From NCBI RefSeq assembly GCF_021155775.2, contig NC_060235.2, positions 20,389,598 to 20,453,597 of the forward strand: a DNA stretch of 64,000 bases. Reading direction: 5' to 3'. This DNA is from Neodiprion pinetum. Lineage: Eukaryota > Arthropoda > Insecta > Hymenoptera > Diprionidae. Positions 13,101 through 24,103 of the stretch are shown here, in pieces. The position numbers and the translations under genes are program-made. The notes under the pieces are model-generated. The model did no database searches and had not been told where the DNA came from. It saw only the letters and a list, made by a program, of their open reading frames with translations. The number at the start of each line of letters is the position of its first letter. The first letter of the stretch is position 1.

Positions 13101-15097
13101 CAGTTTTGCCAGAGATCAACCGTATCATTCTGTCATCCAGATCTCAAAAGTGACAATTTTTTCGCTAATGTATTTAATGTATCTAGCATAAATTTCCCTT
13201 TTTTTTTTAGTTCTAAATTAGCCTAACGATTTGTTGAGTACTCAAGTTTTATCAAAATACCTTTAATTTATCTGAAAATTCAGTCTGTCTTTCACGTATT
13301 TTAAAAAGTGCGAGTTTGAAGCTGTCCATATTAGAAGGAGCAACCTCGAACCCGTTCAATTTTCCCTCCAACGCAAATTTGGAAACAAGTCTTCGCTGCT
13401 CCTCGGTCATTTTCAAACTCCCATCTTCCTTGGCATTTTTACACGCCTGATATATCGGCTTGATGATATACTTGGACGATCTGGCGTTCCTAGCTCTCTC
13501 GTGGATATTCATGTAACATTTAGTTGGCATGAGGCTTTGATTTCCGAGGTAGAGTGTCTTGGCCAAACCCCACGTCGTATCTAACGGAATGGCGAGATCA
13601 TCCATGGGATTCAAGACGTCGTTAAATATGTCAGGAGACTCCATTTCTATAAGAACAATTTTCAAAAACATTAGTAGTAAAGATATGAAGTAAAAATATC
13701 TCACTAGGTATAAAGAATTATGGCAAAAAACAATTTCATTCACTTTCGATGGTCTCTCCTATATGCCTGACGCCTTGTTCGAATTCCACAGATTGTTTTC
13801 CAATCGCAGCAACGCACTTCTCAATTGAGAGCCGATTGAATTCTGGAAATCCGTCATCTTTGAGCAGCGGATTTTTTCCTGGTAGATCTTCGCCGATTTC
13901 AGGTACTCTGGTTGAAATTTAGAACTCAGAATGATTAAGTGGAAAAAAGATCAGGTAATTAATCTCAGTAATAACATGACTATTCGTTTCAAAAACTGAC
14001 TCATAAATGTAAGATTTATCACATATCTGTTAGAAATTGAAAAGGTATCTACTCTCTTTTTGTACTTTTCATTTGCAAATGTAAGTGAAAATTAGCCAAT
14101 AATATACTATTCTAAATTGGAAGGACTAATCTCTCACGCTTTAGATGTGATTCATTTCATTAATTTTTCGAAATAAGTATATCATTACAACGTTAGAAGA
14201 GTTATTTCGGACCATCTACACTGGTTCCCAACTTGTTTACAATACCATGAAGTAACTCGGAAGCAGCTATTTAACAGTACATTCATGTATCTGAAGATTC
14301 AATGAATAAAGCTTGATCGAAAAATTTAGTTTTTATGCTTATCCTGAGTTATGGTAATGAAAGAGTATGATGCAATCGAATATTTGGATTTAGAATTGGC
14401 ATTTTTTACTCTTGGATAGCTTTGCAAGTTCTATCAAGCTTAATTGACACATATTTTAGATACATTATTATTATAGCTTTGATATACATCAGGAGGTGTA
14501 AAGATTTGTCTCAGTTAGTTATATAAAAGAAACCAAAGTCTTATCTTTTGTAGAACAAAAAAATATGTATCGTTTGAAATGATACAACTTTAAATGCTTG
14601 CCTTTACTAATCATCCGGGCAAATGGAAATGTAAATCGGATGATACGGCGCTTGAATGGAGTTTAGGAACACAGTGCATAATTTCTACGATGAAGAGTGA
14701 TACTGAGTGATCGTTTCAGGGAAAGAATAAAAATTATTGGAAGTGAAAAAACTGATGTGCATGCAGCTCTGCCGACTGGAAACACTCGGCAGACAGGTTG
14801 TGCGGCTGGAAATGTTTTTATTAAGATTGAAATACGCCGAGTTATCGGAAGCAGGTGTAAAAACAGGAAATCGAGGCATCTTCTGGTGAGACAAAAAAAA
14901 ATTCATCAATTAAACATCGAGCAGCCAGTGAAAATCGGGGCGATTGCATTCAATGACGAAACGGTAACCTAGAAATTGAGATGCACCTGTGCCCTTTTAA
15001 TAATTACTTACAGTACGATGTATCCGTTCCTCCTTGGGGTTTTAAGCAGGCTGGACCGTGTAAGGATTATTCTTTTACCACAAAATGACACTGCCAT
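10192..15097 (-). CDS. M3-family peptidase homologue (oligopeptidase A / PrlC type), mitochondrial-type, zinc site degraded
   Basis: Eleven exons on the minus strand: 15097-15012, 13907-13744, 13646-13261, 13079-12923, 12222-11986, 11900-11774, 11683-11305, 11215-11103, 10937-10767, 10679-10548, 10423-10192. All phases agree; 727 residues, against about 680 for bacterial oligopeptidase A. Residues 1-29 are basic and lack Asp/Glu, like a mitochondrial presequence. The match to OpdA is full length: NPLL near the start, a DVWHQDVR block, FYLDPYAR, WDAV, HYKTGESLPKE, then LWAQMVAADAYSAF and FRGRDP near the end. The active site is broken: where OpdA has LFHEFGH this protein reads LFAKFGH (A511, K512, H515), across the junction of exons 7 and 8, and the distal ligand in WDAVELPSQ is G541 in WDAVGISSN. 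Two of three zinc ligands and the catalytic Glu are lost while the frame is intact, so it is probably a non-peptidase homologue. The least certain junction is the acceptor of exon 7. Confidence 0.9.
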
Positions 15098-15947
15098 GTT
15101 AATTTTGTATTTTTATTTCTCGTTTGAATCGGCAAAATCAGTCGGTTTCTAACCACATCTTTACGAGCAGAAAGTTCATTCGCTTCCCCAGAGATCCATG
15201 AAACCATGCTCAAAAAGTAAGGTAATATTTAAAGAGCTGGTACTCAGTACGTTAAATTACCGATAGATGGGTTTATTCAATACTGGCGTCACCTGTTGGT
15301 GATTTTTTCTGAATTATCATCTACGCTACACGAATTGCAGATCATCAGGGGCAATGTCGCGACATTGATATTTTAAACGTTTATTTGCACGTTCCATCAG
15401 AATAGTCACGAGAAAATGATAAAGATCCAGTAAAAAATCTAAAAATGAATACATTCATCGGGCCCCGTCAAATTTTTTGCGCAACAATACACACATTTTA
15501 TAGCCTTGTTTGACGATGCAACTGTGATTCCGGTAATGTGAAAGAATTGATCTGAAATTGATCCCTGTGAACGAGTTCTGGCTTTTCACCGTTTGTTTTT
15601 TCGAGTAGCTGACAATTGGACAAATGTTCATGATCTGAACATCGAGTAATGTCAATGGAATCGTAAATTAACCGTAGTCAGAGTAAACTAGAATGATTTG
15701 GTACCAAATGACAGAGTCTAATGATATAGCTGTGATGTTCAGAAGGTTTTTTTCGCCAGAATTTTTTCCTAAATTCGCCAAGGGAACGGTGCGATTTCTC
15801 AGCACGTGTATGGGGAAAATATTGTAACTGCATAAATTTGTTCTATCAAAAATATTCGTTGTCCATCCAATTTATACTCACCAAGGAATTATAGGGTGAA
15901 CATTTTTTTACACATCCTACAGCCGCTGCCACCGCGATGCTTATTCA
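15098..15947. promoter_or_regulatory. Shared divergent promoter region
   Basis: About 850 bp separate the minus-strand M3 start codon from the plus-strand start codon of the unknown gene. Both 5' UTRs and promoters should lie here. No TATA box or other motif stands out. Confidence 0.4.
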
Positions 15948-17860
15948 ATGATATTAAGACGAAAGGCTCGACGAATCGAAGGGCATCGGGATAGATTAAA
16001 AAACGGCAGGATAAAGTGCGATTGTCTGAAATGCAGGTAAGTTTTAGTATTTTGTTTGTAGCATTTTTATACATTAATGCGTTATGGTAATGAACGTGGA
16101 CTTCCGTTATGCAGTAACCACAGGCTGGATCAACGGAAGCGAGTAATGAGCGCCGATTTCCTAGCCTCCGTAGCTTACAATCATCGCATCAACACGAACA
16201 AGCGTCAGTGAGTATAATTTATTCCTAATTTTTTCATTAAATTTCGATGAATCGGATACGATAAACTGATTTTTTTTTTATTGAAAGAAATAATTCTTCC
16301 AGCCGCAAATTTATTTTGGAATAGTGATTAAGTACTGCAGCCTAATCCGATTAAATTCTACAACTGTGATAAGTTGCAGCTCCAAAATCGTCACACAACG
16401 ATGAATTTCATGCATTCCAGGTTGAAAACGAGCGAAGAAGATGTCTTGGCTGTGACACACTATGACGATATTTCTTCATCTGTAATCCAGAATCCAGGTC
16501 ACCATCGATCGAGCGCCAAAGACGTGTACTTTTTAACTTACTCTCTCTACTTTTTATCAACGATTATTTTTCACCTCACAACAAAGTTTTTACTCAGAGT
16601 AAAACCGTATTAGCCCATAACAGAATGTAGTTTCCTAAATTGCTGCATGAACCCTCATGGAAATAAACGCCCAACTTGGGTGTAAATTCGTACCATCAAC
16701 TTTTTTCTTATGAGAATTCAGCATTATCTATGAGTTGGGGGTGCCAATCCTACCCAAATTGGGTGTTTTTTCTGTGAGGAAATACACGGCATTCAAGTGC
16801 TTTAATTTCGTTTTACATGTCTCTCTCTCTCTCTCACTGCCTTGAAAAAAAACTCGACGGATATTTCGAAAAAAACGAATAGTAATGCCAGCGGGGCCTG
16901 GTGGGCCAGCTTGCAAGAAAGGCACCGGTTCATGCCGCCCTTGAAAAGTGTGAACCTTTCCAAACCAACCAGGTCCGAATGCTCCTCTCGATCGTCGGGA
17001 TTTCGCTGTAAACTTCTGTCAAACATAACGAAAAATGCGTCGCAGACTTCGATAAACGAACCACGGATGGAACGGGACACTTCGATACCAAGGTATGCTA
17101 CAAGTACAGAACATTAGTGATCATACTTCGAACTGAAATCGCACTACATACTTGTTTAAAGGCTTGGGACATTTATCTTTACATCATAATCCTTTTTTTA
17201 TATTTGAAGTGTTATAGGAGAAGTTTAACCGCTTTAAAAATAGCTAAAAATAATCAATGATCTCATGTAAACATAACTTTCTTGAAGACGCCTAATTAAT
17301 ACTTCGAGAAAAACCAAAAGCTTGACTACGAATGGACTCAAATTACTTTTCGAAATACTGATAGATGATGATAAGCTTTCAGTGTTTTATTAATTAGTTC
17401 TTCGATTTCAGGTCTGATCCCATTGTGAATTTATTTTCTGTCCCACTTCTTAACGGTTCTAAATCGGAACCCAGAAATCCGTCTTACGTTATTCACAGGT
17501 GCTTACGTACAGTTTAGATACTACATTAATCAGTGGAATGGCAGCACGAATTCTCAACCAAGTTTTTTCCTCTGGTTTTTGTCGTCAATGTCCCATTCCG
17601 ATACAGTTATCGTGCACCGAAATTAGTTTATTTGATATTCTTGTTTCTGTAGAAATTGTGAGGTAACATCAACTGTGAGAGGCCTTTCAGGAAGACCGTC
17701 AAAGCGTCCCGAGAAGGAAAGACGTCAAAGAGTGTCCGTTGGATTCGGTAAATGGAACTTGAACAAAAGGTGCAGAGAAAGAAAAATATCCAGCCTCCCA
17801 GCAGATTGTGCGAATATTCGCCCCCATAGCACGCGAATAGCGTTATCGAAGTCCATCTGA
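15948..17860 (+). CDS. Unrecognised basic protein, six exons
   Basis: Proposed exons: 15948-16036, 16124-16207, 16421-16525, 16883-17092, 17412-17498, 17653-17860, total 261 codons including stop (260 residues). All five introns are phase 2 with GT-AG ends, hard to get by chance. The product is Arg/Lys/Ser-rich with no obvious signal peptide, membrane segment or known domain. Residues 1-45 are strongly basic with a CDCLKC cysteine pair that could bind metal; the middle is polar and Ser/Thr/Asn-rich; the C-terminus has basic clusters such as RPSKRPEKERRQR (possible nuclear-localisation type). The exon 3 donor (GACGT then gtactt) and exon 4 acceptor (AATAG at 16878-16882) are the weakest junctions. 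The gene could begin earlier: the exon 1 frame stays open upstream to an acceptor near 15932. Divergent from the M3 gene. No function can be named. Confidence 0.55.
16652..16779. mobile_element. Short MITE, copy 1 (about 128 bp)
   Basis: Terminal inverted repeats: left CCCTCATGGAAATAAACGCC, right ending TTTTTTCTGTGAGG. Inside lie CCAACTTGGGTGTAAATTCG and CTATGAGTTGGG. A second copy with the same order of motifs is at 22506-22607. It sits in the third intron of the unknown gene. Confidence 0.6.
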
Positions 17861-20373
17861 ATTTCAATGAAAAGAAAAATGATGGATATATCAACGATTT
17901 TTAATCTTGTTGAGTCGATGTTAATGTTCTACATACCTATAGTTTAATGTCTGCTGTGGAATGCATGATACAGCCTAGATTTGAAAAATCATTATCCAGT
18001 CCAGTGGTGTCTTCAGTTCAAAACAATTGTCTTTTTTAATGTGAACTCTTAAAAGTTTGGAATAGACTGATCATTTTCATTCAATGGGTGCAACTGTTCC
18101 TGATAATTATGAGAAATACAAACATATGTATGATGGTAATCGTGTATTATCATTTAGTGAAACACTACATAATATGCGTATATATAGATATGAGCAGTAG
18201 TATGAAACTTCTGGCGGAAGGGTACAAAAATAAATTACGTAAAAAACGATCGCATTGTATCTGTGCCGACTGTCCAGAAATAAAACTGCTTCCCTTTGTT
18301 ATCGTCTGCAGCGTTCCATCACTTTTCCGCAATTTTTACAGATGAAACTCAAGCTGAAAAAATCCGTATCTGCATAATGGTGGGAAACTTTAGATATTGA
18401 AAAAAATTCTTCTCTAATTTTCCCAACTTGAAATAAGCTCAAACTGCATAATCGCATCATGTCTGAGTAAAAATTAAAGTGATCCATGTCTCGGCGCTGT
18501 TTTTATGATAAAACCAAGTATTTGGGTCATCTTCTGTAATGGACGAAAATCAAAGAACGTAAGAGAGATAGAGAGCGAAACAAAAATAAGAGACAGAAAC
18601 TAGCGACAAAAAGGTATAATAGGAACACGAAAAGGCTGAGGAATATTGTATACGCGAGTGAAACATAAGTGACGCTCGAGTTAATTTTAGAAGGCTGGCG
18701 TCTCAGATATAGCGGCTCCTTTTGCAGTGATGCCGGTGTTGAAGGTGTAGGAATTTGGCTAATACCAATTACAATATCACATATCACCGCACATCGTTTC
18801 CATAAAGGTGTGACTGAGCTAACTGTATATATGTAAGCCTCCCGCAGATTTTTGGCATGGTATAAATTCCACCCCATGAAACCTTCGAAAACCTACGAAA
18901 TCATTTTTTCTTGCTGCACAGGACTGTTTATAAAAGGTGGAATAAATGCGACGATCAGTGTCACTTCATAGGGATATCAAGAAGAGATTAAATCCCTGAA
19001 CGACGAGACCGGGGCGCGATTACCTGTTAAAAGTACATACATCGACTCCCGGCGGCAGCATTGACGCATCCTGGAGCTCAAATGTCGGGCAGAGAGAGTT
19101 ATTCCTGGACCCACGTGCTTGGAATATCTCTTGAGAGATCGGAAGCCGAGAACGAAAACTGCGTGAATCAACGGCGAAGCCATATAGCTAGTCGCAGGTG
19201 GTAGCGATTATATCACGACCAACCAAAGATGATCATAATTCAGCCAGGAATCGTGCAGACTAAGTATAATCTCGAAGGTCAAATGCACTCACTTGAATCC
19301 AAGCTCGACTTTCGTTTATCAAGTCCGAGAAATCAGGTCAATTCTGAATCTTCCTACCAAAATAAAAGGGGGCTGCGACCTATAAGCAGTCAAGAAGCAG
19401 CGTCGTTGGTTGTTATAAGACCTGAACGCTTAAGAGGAATAGTGTGTCGAGGAAACTGATTACATACTATAGAACACAGATGATAATTTTTTTCGGGTGC
19501 TATAAATTTTGTAGGATTCTAAACATCCATAGTTTATGTTCACTCTTTGAAGTTGGTTGTCTTGAGGTTGACGGTACGCCGTTATTCCAATATGACTTCG
19601 TAAGGCACTGATTTCTTCTGGATACATGCCATTTCCCTTTGAGTGGGGGAATTTCTTTGCTTCCAACCTCAAACTCTAGTAAATAAACAAGATTTTCAAT
19701 TCCAAATTGTTCTTTCCAGATTTCCAGGTACAAGCGGAAATGTCGTGTTTTTGGAAGAGAACATGCCTTGTGAAGTCGAATATACGCATACCGTCAACCG
19801 CGTCACGACCAACTGATTTTACTCAAAAATGGACCCATGTGTCCAAATGTCATTCAAATGTGGTTTTTGACGTTTGAACGGCATAAATCAACCACAATTT
19901 TATCGAAATCGCCAGAAGTTACGGTACTCGAGAGAAGAAACAATGTTTGGAACCTATAATATTCAGTTTCCGTGAGACACTGGTTCCCTCAATGGCCGTC
20001 GCGCTCATCGGTATTTGGGAAAGAACGGGTGGGATCAGCGCACCCTTGACTTATATATTTTGGTTTAGTGAAAGGCGAACTCCCCCTCGATCGGGTAAGA
20101 CTGGTAATGGCAGCGTGGATCTCCAGGCTTAGTCCCCGCAGCCTGGGTAACTGTTTTAGTTTCGAACGTTGTAAGGGCGCTATTTTCGTTCCCCTCGCAC
20201 TAAATATGGTCAGATAGACGTTGGCGTTGTAGCCGGGCAGACCACCCCGACCACTCAAGTTCCGGATGGTGGGGGAATGGACGAAAGTTACTTAGAGAAG
20301 TCCACCTCTACGAGTCCGACAGTTGGTTCGTAGTGACCATCTCGTACCATCCTCCCAGAAACCAACACTAGTC
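17861..20373. other. Intergenic region and 5' UTR upstream of Mlc2
   Basis: No coding exon is supported. Plus-strand AATAAA-type hexamers just after 18200 could end the transcript of the upstream unknown gene. The last 300 bp are less AT-rich and end directly in the ATG at 20374, so they are probably the Mlc2 5' UTR and promoter. An AT-rich TTATATATTTTGG near 20051 and CTAAATATGG near 20200 resemble TATA and CArG/MEF2-like boxes; this is suggestive only. Confidence 0.35.
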
Positions 20374-23300
20374 ATGGTAAGTAGAAAACCAACACGATAC
20401 CCGCACGAAATCCAGGATGATATCCCCTCCCAAAACAAAAATTAATTACGATCAAGTTTAAACGAAATGTAAAAAGATAAAAAAAACGAATCAACATATT
20501 AGCCCACCTCAAGTGCTTTCAACGGAAGTGAAGATGTCGTACAAATTGATAGTCACGGGAAAAATGACAAGTGAATGTTGTTTAACGAACAAAATACCGT
20601 ATACGCCGGATGTGATGTAAGGAAAAGTGTGACACCGATTACAGATGCCATTATCGCACGAAGATGCAAGGGCTGCATTTCATTTGGACAATTGGATTAC
20701 GTGTGTTCAATTATAAATGTACAGTGTTTCCTTTTTACAAGAATTACCAAGTGCTTCACCGTTAGACTCGTTAGGGTGTCTGGCTTCTTTCCCGGAGTAT
20801 CGTGACTATTGCCATTACTTAGAAATGAAATATTTTCAAATTTCGCGTATCAGCAAGCTTTTATGCAAGCTCTATTCGAATGAATCGTACGTGGAAGCCC
20901 GTAATTGCAGCCGGTTGATATATCATTCAGAAACATAGCGGTGAGGAATTTGGCACCAAGATCTACGCGAACGACTTGGAATCCACGCGTGATGAACTAA
21001 TACACTCTTCATATCTCGCTGCACGTAATTTGAAATCATCTTCCACGTGACTGTGAATCAAATTTGGACAGCTGTAAAGTTGTTCACTAATTTTGTTGAA
21101 TGAAAACGAATAAGCAATTATCGAAACACCTTGAAAGGAGATTTCCTTGGTACGCGGTAAGCGTGTAACGGAAAACAACGGTAAATTAGGAATTTTGAAA
21201 CGATCACCGTTTAAAAAATGCGTTCACCATCGCACGCATTCGCCTTGCGAAAAAGTCGGTATGTTTTTGAATTACGTAAACACACCTAAAACAGAAAAAG
21301 AATGAATTTCATACATGTATGAAACCGGTTCAATAGCGGAAAAGGAGTACGTCGATTTTCACAATCTTCCGAGCGGTACGAAATAAGAAAATTACGTAAT
21401 GGAACGGTAACTCGAGATCCGGTATCGTTGGTCGAGGCGTAATCCGCCCCCGGTGTCTAAATACGTCTTGGCCGGTGCCAAGTTTATAATTAGACTCAGC
21501 TCTACGCGAGGGACGCCTTAGAAATTTTCATGGCACGATCAAGACTTCCCTGGTGATTTAACCCGCCACGCTTGGATCATCCCAGGGTTTGAGAAGCTCG
21601 TTACATTGCCTAATTATCGCGTAATCGTCAGGGCTGAATTGACTACCGACTGTCATGTCCGTTCACAGTTGTCGAGTCGTCATGATCCATTCATCCTTCA
21701 TCAACAGTTCAGATTACTTGCCAAGATTTGCGGCATGATGAGGTTTCTGGATCATCTTGCCCTGAAAGTTTTATGGTCAGTTTAAATGACTATGTTCCAT
21801 GTACAGATCTATGTTGAAATACTTGAGAACCATTCCTGAGCCGGTTGAAATGAATTGTACATCAAAATGTAGTAATCGTAATAGAATGGACTGAAAATGT
21901 TTAGTGAACTGTTTCATTGAACATTTATTATATTTCAAGCTTACGGTTCAACTATTACGGGATTGAGTAACTCTCCTCAGAGTTGTAAAGTAATACTAGT
22001 ATGATCATGCTCTTATAGTCCAAGAGACTATGTTTCACAGATGAACTAACCATACCAGCAACCCAATTACCTAAAAAGTCCCAAATAAACGAAATCAATC
22101 ATTTTTCGGGTTGTGGAGAACGGAACCGCCAATTATTGACGCTTTACTACGATTACAGGCGGATAAGGAGAAGAAGAAGAAGCCCAAGAAGAAGGAGGAG
22201 GCGGCGGCGCCAGCGCCCGCACCCGAACCCGAACCTGAACCAGAACCAGCAAAACCACCATCCCAAACCGCCAGCCAGAGAGCAAGCAGCCGTGGAAGCC
22301 GAAAGGCCAAGCGTTCCGGCTCCAGCGTCTTCTCCATGTTCTCACAGAAGCAGGTCGCTGAGTTCAAGGAGGTTCGGAGTTTTTGGAAATTATCTAGTCC
22401 CATTCAAACGAGTAGTTTGAAACTCGAGACTGTGTACGAGATCCTTCATAATTTTCTAAGCAGGGTCATGGCGGCATTATTTACAGTCATTCGCGTAGCT
22501 CGACCTTCACGGAAAAAACCCTCAACTTGGGTGTGAATTTATATCCTCGACTTTTTTGTTAAGGGAATTTAGCATCGTCTATGAGTTGTGGGTTTTTTTC
22601 CGTGAGGGGAGTGGTCGAAATCATCCTTTAAGCGTATCGAACTATTTCCTCAATTCTTGCAATCCACAAACAGAATGATCTCGCGTGGCCTAGAACACAC
22701 TAATCTTAACACGGGGCCGAGGATATCTTCTAGCTGTCTTTGAAAATGAGTTGGAAAGTGTTGGTTGAAAAGAGGATAATCAGTTTGTGCTTGCTCGAAA
22801 ATGCTCCTAACTCACTTTGGACCGATCTACAGGCTTTCCAGCTAATGGACCACGACAAGGATGGTATTATTGGCAAGAACGACCTTGCTGCCACAATGGA
22901 CTCACTCGGTAAGCTCGCTACCGAGAAGGAACTTGACGAGATGCTCGGTGAGGCTCCAGGACCCATCAACTTCACCCAACTGCTCAACCTTTTCGCTGCC
23001 CGCATGTCTGGATCAGGTACTTTCGCCATGTTCATCGAATTCACAAGCCCAAATACTCTGCTCCTAGGCCTCTATCCAGAGTAAAATGGCATCTGAACTG
23101 CTCTTGCCATCTTTTTGTTTCGCCTGAAATTTTGCTCGATAACTGGAAAGTTGTGAAAACGTCTGTTTAGCCAAAGTAGAATGTGAAGCGCATCAACAGC
23201 GGCCATGTTGATTTTTACCCAAATTCCAATTTTTCAGTTAAATATTTTACGGACATTGACTTTGAAAATTTGATGTAACAAAAAGTGGTGGCGTTTCCAA

Positions 23301-23874
23301 AGTGTACGTAAAATCGTAAGCCCTAGTTTGATGCCACTTTTTTTTCTTCATCACAGGTCAGGACGACGATGATGTTGTCATCAAGGCCTTCAACACCTAC
23401 GACGAGAACGGCAAAATCGACGGTGAAAGGTGAATACAAAATTTGTCAGGATTGATCCGACAATCTGCATTTTAGACATAAATTTATCATATCAATGTGC
23501 ATTTCGAAACACGGCGAGTGCTATGATGCTAAAATCGTACGATCTAAGTCTGAGATTAAAAAATTCATTGCTGATACTAAAAATAAGATCTGAGGCACTT
23601 TGATGTACGGCGTATATCAATCGATTTACGAAGTTCGTTACAAGAAAGAAAAGTGACGTGCTTAATTAGTTGGTTAACAAGTTGAGCTATGAGTGCAAAA
23701 TTATTTTGGAACTTTTTCAGGCTGAGGCACGCCCTCTTGACCTGGGGAGACAAATTCACCCCACGAGAGGTCAACGACGCGTTCGACCAGATGTACATCG
23801 ACGACAAAGGATTCATCGACACACAGTCCCTGATCGCCATGTTGACCGGAACCGGCGACGAAGAAGACGAGTAA
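20374..23874 (+). CDS. Mlc2: Muscle myosin regulatory light chain 2
   Basis: Exons 20374-20376 (ATG only, followed by a GTAAGT donor), 22159-22371, 22833-23016, 23357-23429, 23721-23874; 208 residues. The start is fixed because exon 2 begins ADKEKKKK in phase, as in other insect Mlc2 proteins. Order: Lys-rich stretch 4-13; Ala/Pro and Glu-Pro extension about 16-35; Ser/Arg-rich linker; the kinase-target region KRSGSSVFSMF with S56/S57; EF-hand 1 loop D78-D89 (DHDKDGIIGKND); then degenerate EF-hands ending in an acidic tail. The protein binds the IQ motif of the muscle myosin heavy-chain neck and acts in the thick filament, where phosphorylation tunes stretch activation. Intron 1 is 1.8 kb. 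Codons are G/C-richer than the surroundings, as expected of an abundant muscle protein. The next gene downstream is a diverged duplicate. Confidence 0.96.
22506..22607. mobile_element. Short MITE, copy 2 (about 102 bp) in Mlc2 intron 2
   Basis: Starts TTCACGGAAAAAACCCTCAA and ends TTTTTTTCCGTGAGG, the same terminal pair as the element at 16652-16779, with CTATGAGTTGTGGG inside. It lies in the intron between Mlc2 exons 2 and 3. Better preserved at its ends than copy 1. Confidence 0.6.
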
Positions 23875-24071
23875 GAAGGACGACCAGACCTCGCAAACCG
23901 CAAACAACAAAACAAACAATCACTATCACACCATCGTCGCAGGATTGACTCGTGGACCAGTTTAAATTGAACTGGCGAGGCAGAAGGAGTCGTGAATACA
24001 ACAATTGTCAAGATGCACAGGAAAAGAGACTCCGTCGATGCGTGAGACAAGTTGAAAAGTATTGGAAAAAT

Positions 24072-24103
24072 AATAAACCAAATACAAAATGAAGAACAAT
24101 AAA
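24072..24103 (+). terminator. Candidate Mlc2 polyadenylation signals
   Basis: Two AATAAA hexamers, 24072-24077 and 24098-24103, lie 198 and 224 bp after the Mlc2 stop codon, a usual distance for a short 3' UTR. Confidence 0.45.

Noticed and set aside
16374..16613. Alternative exon 3 of the orphan gene starting at the earlier CAG (16380)
   Set aside because: In the phase-2 frame set by exons 1-2 this acceptor leads to a stop after ten codons; the acceptor at 16420 keeps the frame open.
18527..18877. 116-codon minus-strand open frame with Leu/Phe-rich end
   Set aside because: No splice partners or recognisable domain; the hydrophobic end comes from an A/G-rich plus strand.
22095..22420. Several open frames on both strands around Mlc2 exon 2
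   Set aside because: Shadow frames of the Lys/Ala/Pro/Glu repeat; the in-phase Mlc2 frame explains the sequence.
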